A DNA stretch of 64,000 bases. Origin: Desulfallas sp. Bu1-1 (GTDB lineage Bacteria > Bacillota > Desulfotomaculia > Desulfotomaculales > Desulfallaceae). Under the pieces are notes generated by a model that made no database searches, was not told the DNA's origin, and was given only the letters and a program-made list of their open reading frames with translations. Positions 23,777-32,381 of this stretch are shown piece by piece. A program made the translations under genes and the position numbers. Every line of letters begins with the position of its first letter. Positions within the stretch are counted from its first letter, which is position 1. The stretch covers positions 124,001 to 188,000 of the forward strand of contig NZ_JADNRQ010000002.1 of NCBI RefSeq assembly GCF_015594625.1. Reading direction: 5' to 3'.

Positions 23777-24547
23777 TTACCAGGTAAAAGTAAAAGAATC
23801 CAAAATTCTGCTGACCGGGCGGGATTGCAAGAATTTATTCGGCACCCATGATTCAAAGAAGTACAGGGCTCCGTTTGTGGGGTCCCAGCCGTTCAAAGCG
23901 TCCATCGCGGCCCGCCTGCCCGATTCGCTGGCGGGGTTGTTGATCCAGCCGTTGAGCACGGGTTCAAACTGGTATCTACCCGTCTCGTCCACCTGGTATA
24001 CAACCCCCCGGATGGTGTTGGGAAACAGGGGGCTGTCCACCCGGTTTAAAACCACCGCACCCACGGCCACCTGGGTTTCGTATGACTCCGAGTCGGCTTC
24101 GGCGGTAATAATGCGGGCCAGCAAATCAAAGTCGTAAGCGCTGATTCCGCCTCCCCTGCTGACCGGGACATACCCGCCCGTTCTAGAATTGGATGGTATG
24201 TAAAGAACCTGGCCCGGATAAATGACGTTGCTGCCGAGCCGGTTGGCCTGCCTGATCCGGCTGTAATCGACGCCGAATTTTTTACCGATTAAATATAATG
24301 TGTCACCCTTTTGCACGGTATACTTGAAAGGGATGACGATTTTCTGGCCGGGGGTGATTTGATCCGACCAAAGATTGTTGGTGTAGCGCAGGGCAAACTG
24401 GTCCACTCCATACCAGTTGCTGATTTTATAAATGGTATCGCCCCGGCTGACCGTGTGCACTTGCGCCATGGTAACCGCTGGAAACACCAGCACCAGCGCC
24501 GGTATCAGCAGCAAAAAAAATAGCTTTCCCTTGATGTATTTACTCAT
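23777..24547 (-). CDS. LysM-domain cell wall hydrolase, SleB/CwlJ type
   Basis: 256 residues. An N-terminal signal peptide (KLFFLLLIPALVLVFPAVTM) is followed by two LysM repeats at about 31-74 (HTVSRGDTIYKISNWYG) and 77-119 (YTVQKGDTLYLIGKKFG). A Hydrolase_2 domain from about 138 contains ARIITAEADSES with the likely catalytic Glu, and AVGAVVLNRVDSPLFP. SleB/CwlJ enzymes open spore cortex peptidoglycan during germination, and vegetative paralogues also exist. Transcribed alone between terminators. Confidence 0.9.
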   Translation of the reverse strand: MSKYIKGKLFFLLLIPALVLVFPAVTMAQVHTVSRGDTIYKISNWYGVDQFALRYTNNLWSDQITPGQKIVIPFKYTVQKGDTLYLIGKKFGVDYSRIRQANRLGSNVIYPGQVLYIPSNSRTGGYVPVSRGGGISAYDFDLLARIITAEADSESYETQVAVGAVVLNRVDSPLFPNTIRGVVYQVDETGRYQFEPVLNGWINNPASESGRRAAMDALNGWDPTNGALYFFESWVPNKFLQSRPVSRILDSFTFTW

Positions 24548-24641
24548 GCTGTCGGTAACATACCCTCCTTGGCTTTAAGTTGTCGGTTACATTATACAAG
24601 CTTACCGGTTAAATGGCCAAGGAGTAAATTTTGGAAAAAAA

Positions 24642-24980
24642 TCAGTGCGGCTTGTTTTCCCCCGGTTTATACATTTTTTCGTTGATATGGTCCACCAGGA
24701 GCATGGTTGAAAATACATGGTAAATCCGGATGACCACGCTTTCCACTGAGCCGTCCAGCGTGTTCAGCCGCTCCTTGAATACCGGGCGAAAGCCGTAACG
24801 TGTTTCCAGTAGTCGCATGAACGATTCAATGATCTTCTCCCGTGTTTCTTCACCGCCCACGTCCCGCCAGGGCATGAACGGGTCTTTGACCTGATTGCGG
24901 GTGTGCCGGTTCACCTCTTCGATAAACCAGTCCCGGAACTGGTTGAATAAAGGCCGCTTGCTGCTGAAGCTCTGTTCCAT
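24642..24980 (-). CDS. Conserved hypothetical protein, soluble
   Basis: 112 residues from ATG with a strong gaaaggagggaag site. There are no membrane segments or signal peptide. Features are FNQFRDWFIEEVNRHTRNQ, ETREKIIESFMRLLETRYGF and VIRIYHVFSTMLLVDHINE, suggesting a small helical fold with a central strand. The family is not recognised. A small membrane ORF lies 19 bp upstream on the same strand and may be co-transcribed. Confidence 0.65.
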   Translation of the reverse strand: MEQSFSSKRPLFNQFRDWFIEEVNRHTRNQVKDPFMPWRDVGGEETREKIIESFMRLLETRYGFRPVFKERLNTLDGSVESVVIRIYHVFSTMLLVDHINEKMYKPGENKPH

Positions 24981-24999
24981 GTTACTTCCCTCCTTTCAT

Positions 25000-25095
25000 T
25001 TATGACTGCAGGCGCTTGTATAGCAGGTAGGAGTAAACCACGAGGATAACCGCCGCCAGCACCAGGGGGATAAAAATCTGGCGATCCGGTGGCAT
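25000..25095 (-). CDS. Possible 31-residue single-span membrane peptide
   Basis: Minus strand ATG at 25095 to TAA at 25000 encodes MPPDRQIFIPLV, a hydrophobic stretch LAAVILVVYSYLL and YKRLQS. This has the shape of a small membrane protein. It precedes the 112-residue gene by 19 bp. The ribosome site is weak, and the start codon lies inside a 31-bp repeat also found at 47431, so the upstream part may be an insertion. Confidence 0.4.
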   Translation of the reverse strand: MPPDRQIFIPLVLAAVILVVYSYLLYKRLQS

Positions 25096-25115
25096 CAATC
25101 GTTCGTTTCGCAATT
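25085..25115. repeat. 31-bp repeat, copy 1
   Basis: This 31-bp sequence (tccggtggcatcaatcg then ttcgtttcgcaatt) recurs at 47431-47461 with a single mismatch and in the same orientation. Both copies lie between genes. It may belong to a small dispersed element; no inverted ends are visible. Confidence 0.7.
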
Positions 25116-25214
25116 TTACCCTTGAGGCCGGTGATGCTTGTAGTAAGTCCGCCGGATCGCCTGTAACTGTGGTATGTAATTTTGCAATAAATCACTTTTA
25201 ATGCCGGTATTTAA

Positions 25215-26426
25215 TCATTGATCGATTCCGAGAAACCTGCGCATCAGCGCGGGGCCGTTCGCCAGCGCAATCCCGGCGGCAGCCGCTGTTGACTCGCAAT
25301 AAGTTCTATCTGTGAAGACCTGTTTCCCGCTGTCCAGCAGGGCAAAAGGCACCGGCTCGGGTGTATGGGTTTTGATGCTGAGCGGCGTCGGGTGATCCGG
25401 CAGCAGCATAATCCGGTAGGCCTTAAATTCGCCCAGTCCGTCCAGTAACGTACCCAGCACCTGGCGGTCTATTTCTTCGATGGCCCTGACCTTGGTTTCA
25501 GTGTCGCCGTGGTGGCCGGCCTCGTCCGGAGCCTCCACGTGCAGGTAGACAAAATCCGCCCCTTCCCGGAGCGCCCCCAGCGCGGCCTCGGCCTTGCCTT
25601 TAAAGTTGGTGTGGATGTTGCCCGTGGCGCCGGGCACCGTTACCACCTTGAGCCCCGCACAGATGCCGATGCCCATGATCAGGTCCACCGCGGAAATGAC
25701 TGCACCTTCCAGCCCGTACAACTCCTTGAACGGCGGCAGTGATGGCTTTTTGCCCTGGCCCCACAGCCACACCGAATTGGCCGGGCACAGGCCCCTTTGG
25801 ACGCGGGAACGGTTGACCGGGTGGTCCTTTAATATGCCGTAACTTTGCTGCATGATGCCAAGTAATACGTCCCCGCCCTCGCCCCGGGGCAGATATTCCC
25901 CAACCACACGGCCCGAAATATCGTGGGGCGGGGTCAAAACCGTTTCTTCCGGCCCTCCCCGCCAGACCATCAGGTGGCGGTAGCTGATCCCCGGGTAAAA
26001 CTGTCTTTCCCCGTCGCCCAGTTCCGCTTCCACAGCGCCGATCAGCTCGCGCGCCTCCGAGCTTGTGATTTCGCCCGCGCTGTAGTCGATCATTTGTTTA
26101 TCCGCGTAATTTTCCTCACCCGACAGCGTCACCAGGTTACAACGAAAGGCCACATCCCGGTCGCCCAGGGTCACCCCCATGCTCACCGCCTCCAGCGGCG
26201 AGCGCCCGGTGTAGTATTTTTCCGGGGCGTAGCCCAGCACCGAAAGGTTGGCCACGTCGCTGCCCGGCTGGAAACCGTCCGGCACGGTTTTCACCAGGCC
26301 CACTTCCCCCCGGGCGGCCAGCAAGTCCATGTTGGGGGTCCGGGCATACTGCAGCGGCGTCCGGTTGTTTAATTCGGGGCGGGGATAATCGGCCATCCCG
26401 TCCCCGACAATAACGATATATTTCAC
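25215..26426 (-). CDS. apgM: Cofactor-independent phosphoglycerate mutase, ApgM type
   Basis: 403 residues from GTG at 26426 with ggaggtggtcag ahead; the longer open frame is unsupported. Motifs of the archaeal-type, metal-dependent mutase are GDGMADYPRPELNNRTPLQ, MDLLAARGEVGLVKTVPDGF, GSDVANLSVLGYAP, VEAPDEAGHHGDTETK and LLPDHPTPLSIKTHTPEPVP. It interconverts 3- and 2-phosphoglycerate. It is the last gene of the ACT-hom-thrB-lysC operon, an odd place for a glycolytic gene, so a role in homoserine or aspartate-family metabolism is possible. Confidence 0.9.
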   Translation of the reverse strand: MKYIVIVGDGMADYPRPELNNRTPLQYARTPNMDLLAARGEVGLVKTVPDGFQPGSDVANLSVLGYAPEKYYTGRSPLEAVSMGVTLGDRDVAFRCNLVTLSGEENYADKQMIDYSAGEITSSEARELIGAVEAELGDGERQFYPGISYRHLMVWRGGPEETVLTPPHDISGRVVGEYLPRGEGGDVLLGIMQQSYGILKDHPVNRSRVQRGLCPANSVWLWGQGKKPSLPPFKELYGLEGAVISAVDLIMGIGICAGLKVVTVPGATGNIHTNFKGKAEAALGALREGADFVYLHVEAPDEAGHHGDTETKVRAIEEIDRQVLGTLLDGLGEFKAYRIMLLPDHPTPLSIKTHTPEPVPFALLDSGKQVFTDRTYCESTAAAAGIALANGPALMRRFLGIDQ

Positions 26427-26455
26427 CTGACCACCTCCGTTTGCGGGCGCGCGCT

Positions 26456-27691
26456 TCAAGCGCAGCAGTTGCAGTGCCCGGCCTTCTCCAGCCCGAACTT
26501 TTTGTGCAACACCTTGACCGCCTTTTCCGCCTCGCTGTTCTTGACGATACAAGAAATCTTAATGTCCGAGGTGGAAATCATCTCAATATTGATATTTTCA
26601 TCCGCCAGGGCGCCGAACATCATCGCCGCCACGCCGGGGTTTTGGGTCATGCCGGCCCCCACCACGGAAACCATGGCCACGTGAGCGTCGTGGGTGTAAC
26701 CGTTCGCCCCCACCACCCTGATGATTTCCTCGATGGTTTCCAGGGATTTGCGCAGGTCATCCTGGGCCACGGTAAACGAAATGTCATTGACGCCCTCGCG
26801 CATGGAACTTTGCACGATCATGTCCACGTTAATATTATTATCGGCCAGCATTTTAAACACCATGTAAGCGATGCCGGGCTGGTCGGGCACGCCGAAAATG
26901 CCCAGCTTGGCCACGTTTTTATTGCAGGTGACTCCGGTGACAAACAAACCCTTCTCCATTTCGCCTTCCTCCTTTACGATGGTGCCCGGATTGTCGTTGA
27001 AACTGCTCCGGACGTGCAACGGTATACCGTACAACTTGGCGCACTCAACGGCCCGGGGGTGCAGTACCGCCGCGCCCAGGTGGGCCAGTTCCAGCATTTC
27101 ATCGTAGGTGATGGATTCCAGTTTGCGCGCTTCGGGAACCACTCTGGGGTCGGTGGTATAAACCCCGTCGACGTCCGTGAAAATCTCGCACAGGTCGGCC
27201 TGCAGCGCGGCCGCCAGGGCCACGGCGGTGGTGTCGGAACCGCCCCGCCCCAGCGTGGTGATATCGTTGTGTTCGTTGATACCCTGGAAGCCGGCCACCA
27301 CCACAATTTTACCTTCATCCAGCTCGGCCCTTAGCCGCGTGTTGTCAATATCTGTAATGCGCGCCTTGGAATATATGTCATCGGTCTTGATGCCCGCCTG
27401 CGGCCCGGTCAGCGAAATGACCCCGGCCCCCAGGTTCTTGATGGCCATGGCCAGCAAAGCTATGGATACCTGCTCGCCGGTGGACAGCAGCATATCCATC
27501 TCCCTGGGTGAGGGATTGTCGGTTATTTCCCGGGAAAGCCGGATCAGGTCGTCGGTGGTGTCGCCCATGGCGGAAACCACCACCACCATCCGGTTGCCCT
27601 CCCGCTGCTTTTGCACGACCCGCCGGGCCACGTTTTTAATCCGGGAGGCGTCTCCCACCGATGTGCCGCCATATTTTTGTACAATCAACAT
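26456..27691 (-). CDS. lysC: Aspartate kinase
   Basis: 411 residues from ATG at 27691 (ggggtgg 8 bases upstream). The kinase domain begins IVQKYGGTSVGDASRI and contains GFQGINEHNDITTLGRGGSD and TDVDGVYTTDPRVVP. Two ACT domains follow, around 265-335 and 345-405. It phosphorylates aspartate, the first step to lysine, threonine and methionine, and the ACT domains usually give feedback control by lysine and/or threonine. It ends CNCCA, a cysteine-rich tail. Confidence 0.95.
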   Translation of the reverse strand: MLIVQKYGGTSVGDASRIKNVARRVVQKQREGNRMVVVVSAMGDTTDDLIRLSREITDNPSPREMDMLLSTGEQVSIALLAMAIKNLGAGVISLTGPQAGIKTDDIYSKARITDIDNTRLRAELDEGKIVVVAGFQGINEHNDITTLGRGGSDTTAVALAAALQADLCEIFTDVDGVYTTDPRVVPEARKLESITYDEMLELAHLGAAVLHPRAVECAKLYGIPLHVRSSFNDNPGTIVKEEGEMEKGLFVTGVTCNKNVAKLGIFGVPDQPGIAYMVFKMLADNNINVDMIVQSSMREGVNDISFTVAQDDLRKSLETIEEIIRVVGANGYTHDAHVAMVSVVGAGMTQNPGVAAMMFGALADENINIEMISTSDIKISCIVKNSEAEKAVKVLHKKFGLEKAGHCNCCA

Positions 27692-27706
27692 GTTTCTTTC
27701 CACCCC

Positions 27707-28609
27707 TTATAGTACTTCCAGTGCTCTTGCTCCCACCGGGCTGGGCGCCAGGATCATGCAACGGGCCTTGACGCCGCTTTCCCGGAAGGTTTCTTTCATT
27801 ACTTTGGCGATTAAATTAAAATTACTGTCGGCCAGGGCGATCAGAGACGGTCCCGAGCCGCTCAGGGCCACCCCCCGGGCGCCGGCCAGCCTGGCCGCCG
27901 AGATCACCTTTTTGAACCCGGGAATCAGCCCCGCGCGGTAAGGCTGGTGCAATTTATCATCCATGGCCGTACCCAGCACGGAAAGGTCGCCCTTCTGGAT
28001 AGCGGCCACCAGCAGCGCCGCCCTGCTGATATTGAACACGGCGTCCCGCAAAGTCACCATGTGAGGCAGGTTTTCCCTGGCGTCCCTGGTGCTCAGGATA
28101 AAGTCCGGCACTGCCACAACCGCTTTCAACCCCGGGGGTAAATCCACTTTGGTCCAGCTGATTTCCCCTTCAACGGCGGTATAAATGATCAAACCGCCCA
28201 GCAGCGCCGGGGCGATATTATCCGGGTGTCCCTCCAGGGAACAGGCCAGGGCCAGTATTTCCCGCGGGCTCAACCCGGCGCCGCACATGATGTTCGCCGC
28301 AATGATGCCCCCGATAACGGCGGAGGCGCTGCTGCCCAGGCCCCGGCCCACCGGGATGCCGTTGACCAGCTTGATCCTCAGCCCCTCCGGGACGCGCCCG
28401 GAGCGCTCAAACACTTTGCGGGCGGCTTTGTACACCAGATTGCTTTCATCCCGCGGCAACCCTTCAGCGCCTTCCCCTTCTATTTCTATGACCAGGCCGC
28501 GGGGGATTCTGCCGAACTCCACCGTGTTATACAGCTCCAGGGCCAGGCCCAGGCAATCAAACCCCGGGCCGAGATTGGCGGCGGTAGCAGGAACCTGCAC
28601 TCTGATCAC
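27707..28609 (-). CDS. thrB: Homoserine kinase
   Basis: 300 residues. The GTG at 28609 was chosen because the product then starts IRVQVPATAANLGPGFDCLG, as in the family, and ggaggg lies about 12 bases upstream inside the hom stop region. GHMP kinase motifs are present: GIPVGRGLGSSASAVIGGI (ATP loop) and ARGVALSGSGPSLIAL. It makes O-phosphohomoserine for threonine. Four bases separate it from hom. Confidence 0.95.
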   Translation of the reverse strand: MIRVQVPATAANLGPGFDCLGLALELYNTVEFGRIPRGLVIEIEGEGAEGLPRDESNLVYKAARKVFERSGRVPEGLRIKLVNGIPVGRGLGSSASAVIGGIIAANIMCGAGLSPREILALACSLEGHPDNIAPALLGGLIIYTAVEGEISWTKVDLPPGLKAVVAVPDFILSTRDARENLPHMVTLRDAVFNISRAALLVAAIQKGDLSVLGTAMDDKLHQPYRAGLIPGFKKVISAARLAGARGVALSGSGPSLIALADSNFNLIAKVMKETFRESGVKARCMILAPSPVGARALEVL

Positions 28610-28613
28610 GGGT

Positions 28614-29903
28614 TTATTCACCCTCCACACGAATCACATTGGAAACCTCTTTCACGGAAGAGAGATGTTTAATGATTTCCAGCGCCTCCCGCATGTTCTT
28701 TTCCCGCACCTTGTGGGTAACGAGCACTATTTCCGCCGTTACGGTATCGGTTTGCTTTTGCAGCACCGAAGCCAGGCTGACCTCCTTGTCTCCGAAAGCA
28801 TAGGCGATGGAGGCCAGCACGCCGGGCCTGTCGGACACCTGCAGGCGGATATAATACCGGCTTTCCACCGCCCCCATATCCTTGACCGGCTTTTCCTCGT
28901 AGCAAGTGCAGGAAATGATGCCCGGCACGTTGCGCAGCAGGTCCCGGGCGGCGTCCATGATGTCCGCGACAACGGCGCTGGCGGTGGGCATTTCCCCCGC
29001 CCCCCGGCCGTAAAACATGGTGTCGCCCACGGCGTCGCCGGTAACGAAAATGGCGTTATAAACATCGTTGACCGCCGCCAGCGGGTGATGCACGGGAATC
29101 AGGGTCGGGTGCACCCTTGCTTCGATCCCTTCGTCCGTCTCCTTGGCGATGGCCAAAAGCTTAATGGTATAATTAAGCTCGCCGGCGTAAGCAATATCGG
29201 TGGCGGTGATTCCGGTAATCCCCTCAACGTAAACATCATCCAGGACAATTCGCGAGTTGAACGCTATGGAAGCCAGGATGGCCAGCTTGCGCGCCGCGTC
29301 GTACCCTTCGATGTCCGAACCGGGGTCCGCCTCGGCGTAACCTTTTGCCTGGGCTTCCCGCAGCACGTCTTCAAAATCCGATCCCTCACCGGTCATTTTA
29401 CTTAACATGTAATTGGTTGTGCCGTTGATAATCCCGATGACCTGCGTGATTCGATTGGCCGCCAGGCACTGCTTGAGCGGCCTGATGATGGGTATGCCGC
29501 CGGCCACGCTGGCTTCAAACAGGAGATCGGCGCTATTTGCTTCGGCCAGCGCAAAAAGTTGTTTACCGCAGGTCGCAATCATATCCTTGTTTGCGGTAAC
29601 CACGCTTTTGCCTTTCTCCAGGGCGGCGCTGACATAGCCGAGGGTGGGCTCGATTCCGCCCATCACTTCCACCACGATTTTGATCTCCGGGTCTTCCAGA
29701 ATATCTTCAATTCTGGTGGTCAGCTTGCCGGGGTCGAGATCGATGCCGCGATCCCTGTTTAAGTCCCTGACTAAAATTTTCTTGATTTCCAGCCCGGCCC
29801 CTATCTTGCGCTTAATATTTTCCCCGTTGCCGGTGATAATGCGATATACGCCCCTGCCCACCGTACCCAGGCCTAAAAGGCCGATTTGTATACTGTCCGA
29901 CAT
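28614..29903 (-). CDS. hom: Homoserine dehydrogenase
   Basis: 429 residues from ATG with gaaaggggttg. N-terminal NAD(P) site GLLGLGTVGRGVYRIITGN, catalytic-domain motifs ASVAGGIPIIRPLKQCLAAN and GTTNYMLSKM, EADPGSDIEGYDAARKLAIL, and a C-terminal ACT domain (DRPGVLASIAYAFGDKEVSL). It reduces aspartate semialdehyde to homoserine. Second gene of the operon, 24 bp after the ACT-domain protein. Confidence 0.96.
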   Translation of the reverse strand: MSDSIQIGLLGLGTVGRGVYRIITGNGENIKRKIGAGLEIKKILVRDLNRDRGIDLDPGKLTTRIEDILEDPEIKIVVEVMGGIEPTLGYVSAALEKGKSVVTANKDMIATCGKQLFALAEANSADLLFEASVAGGIPIIRPLKQCLAANRITQVIGIINGTTNYMLSKMTGEGSDFEDVLREAQAKGYAEADPGSDIEGYDAARKLAILASIAFNSRIVLDDVYVEGITGITATDIAYAGELNYTIKLLAIAKETDEGIEARVHPTLIPVHHPLAAVNDVYNAIFVTGDAVGDTMFYGRGAGEMPTASAVVADIMDAARDLLRNVPGIISCTCYEEKPVKDMGAVESRYYIRLQVSDRPGVLASIAYAFGDKEVSLASVLQKQTDTVTAEIVLVTHKVREKNMREALEIIKHLSSVKEVSNVIRVEGE

Positions 29904-29927
29904 TAATTCAACCCCTTTCGTCCAGCT

Positions 29928-30371
29928 TCACGCGCCCAGAAGTTTAGCCTGCCTTACCCCCACGGTGCTGCGCAGCAAGTTCAGCATTTTTTCCACGTCG
30001 CAGTTCAGGTTGGCTGTTTCGATGGTGACCGTGGCGTTGGCCACACCCTGTTGCGGCAGGTTTTGATTGATGGTGACAATGTTGCCCCCGACCGACGCTA
30101 TGCCGCTTAAAACAGCCGATAAGACACCCGAGCGGTGTTCCAGTTGAATCTCCAGGGTGACAGTTTTATCCCGGTTCCACCGGTGAAACGGGTAAACCTT
30201 GTCCTTATATTTGTAAAAGGCGCTGCGGCTTAATTGCACCTTTTCCACCGCCTCGGCCACGGTGGCCGCTTCACCGCTCATCAATAATTCCTTGGCCCGC
30301 ACGGTTTTATGAAGCGCTTCGGGAAGAATGTCTTCCTGGACCAAAAAAAATCGCGGCTCCTTGCCCGCCAC
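29928..30371 (-). CDS. ACT domain-containing protein, PheB/UPF0735 type
   Basis: 147 residues from GTG at 30371 with ggaggt 9 bases upstream. The N-terminal half (FFLVQEDILPEALHKTVRAK, VAEAVEKVQLSRSAFYKYKD) looks like a small helix-turn-helix, and the C-terminal half is an ACT domain (RSGVLSAVLSGIASVGGNIV). It leads the hom-thrB-lysC-apgM operon, so it may sense an amino acid and regulate that operon. The activity is not established. Confidence 0.85.
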   Translation of the reverse strand: MAGKEPRFFLVQEDILPEALHKTVRAKELLMSGEAATVAEAVEKVQLSRSAFYKYKDKVYPFHRWNRDKTVTLEIQLEHRSGVLSAVLSGIASVGGNIVTINQNLPQQGVANATVTIETANLNCDVEKMLNLLRSTVGVRQAKLLGA

Positions 30372-30500
30372 CCTTGTTGCACCTCCCGGGTCAGTCCACA
30401 ATGCGCGGATATAATTCCATGCATGGTAGACATTATATCACTACCCCGGCGTTATTGGCAATATTTTGAGGGCAGTTTGCATTTTTTACACCAAAAAAAA

Positions 30501-30533
30501 GCTTGCTGTAGGGACCGGTAGTTCCCAGCAAGC
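30501..30533 (-). terminator. spoIVA terminator
   Basis: gcttgctg pairs with cagcaagc, followed on the minus strand by a run of eight T. It lies 33 bp after the spoIVA stop. Confidence 0.85.
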
Positions 30534-30565
30534 GATGCCGACAGGTGTCGCGTTGTTGCGATTTG

Positions 30566-32047
30566 TTAAATAATAATGCAGATAAGCCCGCCGCTGCCCT
30601 CGTTGACAATACGTTGCACCGTTTCCTGCAATTTGGCCTGGGCGTTTTCGGGCATTCTTTGCAGCTTGTTTTGAATGCCTTCCCGGACCAGGTCACTGAC
30701 CGATTTGCCGAAAATCTCGGATTGCCAGATCTTCTGCGGGTTTTCTTCGAATTCATTCAACATATAGCGCACCAGTTCCGCACATTGCTTTTCCGTGCCG
30801 ATAATGGGGGTGATTTCGGTGTTGATGTTGGCCCTGATCATGTGAATCGACGGCGCGCTCGCTTTTAGCTTGACACCGAACCTGCTGCCCTGGCGAATCA
30901 GCTCGGGCTCTTCCAATTGCATGTCTTCAATACCGGGATTGACCACCCCGTAACCTGTTTCCTTTAATTCCATGAGGGCCGGCGCAATTTTGTCGTATTC
31001 GCGCTTGGCCACGGCAAATTCCTTGAACAATCTGAATAACATGTGATCTCCTTCCAGCTCAAACCCGGTTTCCTCCGACAGCACCCGGTAAAACAGGTCC
31101 GGCTTGGAAGCTATTTCTATGGCGACGGTGCCAGTACCCAGATCCATATTATTCAGTTCAACCCGCTGCACCATATCATATTCCCCAAGTTTTTCCACGG
31201 CGCCGTCAATATCCCGCAGGCGCCGCACCTGTTGTACGGTTTCCCTTACCGCGGCATCAAATTTTTCCCGCAGCCAGTGCCTGGATTCCAGCTCTTCCAC
31301 CCATAGCGGCATGGTAATGGAAACTTCATTAACCGGGAATTCAAACAACGCTTTTTCCAGAATTTGCAGGATATCCTGCTGATTCATCTGGGCGCAGTTG
31401 ACCGGGATTACCGGCACATCATACTTTTCCGTCAATTCGTCCGCCAGTTGAATGGTTGCTTCATCATTCGGCGCGGTGCTGTTCAAAACGATTAAGAAGG
31501 GCCTGTTAATCTCCTTTAACTCCTGAACCACCCTTTCCTCGGCGGGAATGAAATTTTCCCTGGGGATATCCGTGGTGGTTCCATCCGTGGTAACTACAAT
31601 CCCAATGGTTGAATGTTCGCTGATTACCTTTCTGGTGCCGGTTTCCGCGGCCTCTTCAAAAGAAATCGGCTCATCAAACCAGGGGGTTGAAACCATGCGC
31701 GGGTTGCCCTCTTCATCCTCGTAGCCCAGTGCTCCCTCCACCCGGTAACCCACGCAATCAACCAGTCGCACTTTCACCTTCAGGTTGGGGCTGATCTCAA
31801 TTTCCACCGCCTCGTTGGGGACAAATTTAGGCTCGGTGGTCATAATGGTTTTTCCGTTCCCGCTCTGGGGCAGTTCATCTTTGGCCCTTTCCCGCTCATG
31901 CACGTTTTCTATATTGGGTATGACCATTAACTCCATAAACCGCTTGATAAAAGTTGATTTACCTGTCCGGACGCCGCCGCTTACACCCAGGTAAATATCC
32001 CCTTCGGTGCGTTCCGCTATGTCGCGGAAAATATCAACTTTTTCCAT
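30566..32047 (-). CDS. spoIVA: Stage IV sporulation protein A, spore coat ATPase
   Basis: 493 residues from ATG at 32047 (aaaggaggg 8 bases upstream). It starts MEKVDIFRDIAERTEGDIYL, as in Bacillus, with a Walker A GVSGGVRTGKSTF; the usual Pro at the fourth position is Gly here. Other motifs are VRLVDCVGYRV (Walker B region) and VVTTDGTTTDIPRENFIPAE. SpoIVA polymerises with ATP hydrolysis on the forespore outer membrane and anchors the coat. Made in the mother cell under sigma-E in known systems. A convincing sigma-E promoter was not found. Confidence 0.96.
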   Translation of the reverse strand: MEKVDIFRDIAERTEGDIYLGVSGGVRTGKSTFIKRFMELMVIPNIENVHERERAKDELPQSGNGKTIMTTEPKFVPNEAVEIEISPNLKVKVRLVDCVGYRVEGALGYEDEEGNPRMVSTPWFDEPISFEEAAETGTRKVISEHSTIGIVVTTDGTTTDIPRENFIPAEERVVQELKEINRPFLIVLNSTAPNDEATIQLADELTEKYDVPVIPVNCAQMNQQDILQILEKALFEFPVNEVSITMPLWVEELESRHWLREKFDAAVRETVQQVRRLRDIDGAVEKLGEYDMVQRVELNNMDLGTGTVAIEIASKPDLFYRVLSEETGFELEGDHMLFRLFKEFAVAKREYDKIAPALMELKETGYGVVNPGIEDMQLEEPELIRQGSRFGVKLKASAPSIHMIRANINTEITPIIGTEKQCAELVRYMLNEFEENPQKIWQSEIFGKSVSDLVREGIQNKLQRMPENAQAKLQETVQRIVNEGSGGLICIII

Positions 32048-32381
32048 GAACGCACTCCCTCCTTTGGAAAATTTAAAATATATATAGGTTAAAAGGTTTA
32101 ATACATACCTTAGCATCCCCCCCACCGGCAGGAAAGGCATTCAAATATTCCCACTCGTGCAGGCCTAGTCCACGAGAATTTTTTTCCAATGGCATACATT
32201 AACAATATATATATATGAAGGAGATTAATGATTATTACAAAATAAATAAAAATGTATATGCCCAAAATGATGTTTTTAATCTTGGACAAACAAGCAGGAA
32301 AATGAGCAACGATTGTCGAAGACTGAAGAAGACTGAAGTTGAAATAAAAAAAAACGGCAAAAATTTTAACGAAAGGAGAAC
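32048..32381. other. Intergenic region between divergent spoIVA and the NlpC/P60 gene
   Basis: 333 AT-rich bases. A tatatatata run lies near 32207-32216 and an A-rich leader precedes the NlpC/P60 gene. Promoters for both genes must lie here but none is clear enough to name. No known riboswitch was recognised. Confidence 0.5.

Noticed and set aside
32140-32380. A-rich leader of the NlpC/P60 gene as a possible c-di-AMP riboswitch
   Set aside because: Such riboswitches often precede cell wall hydrolases, but I could not find the conserved core or paired stems.
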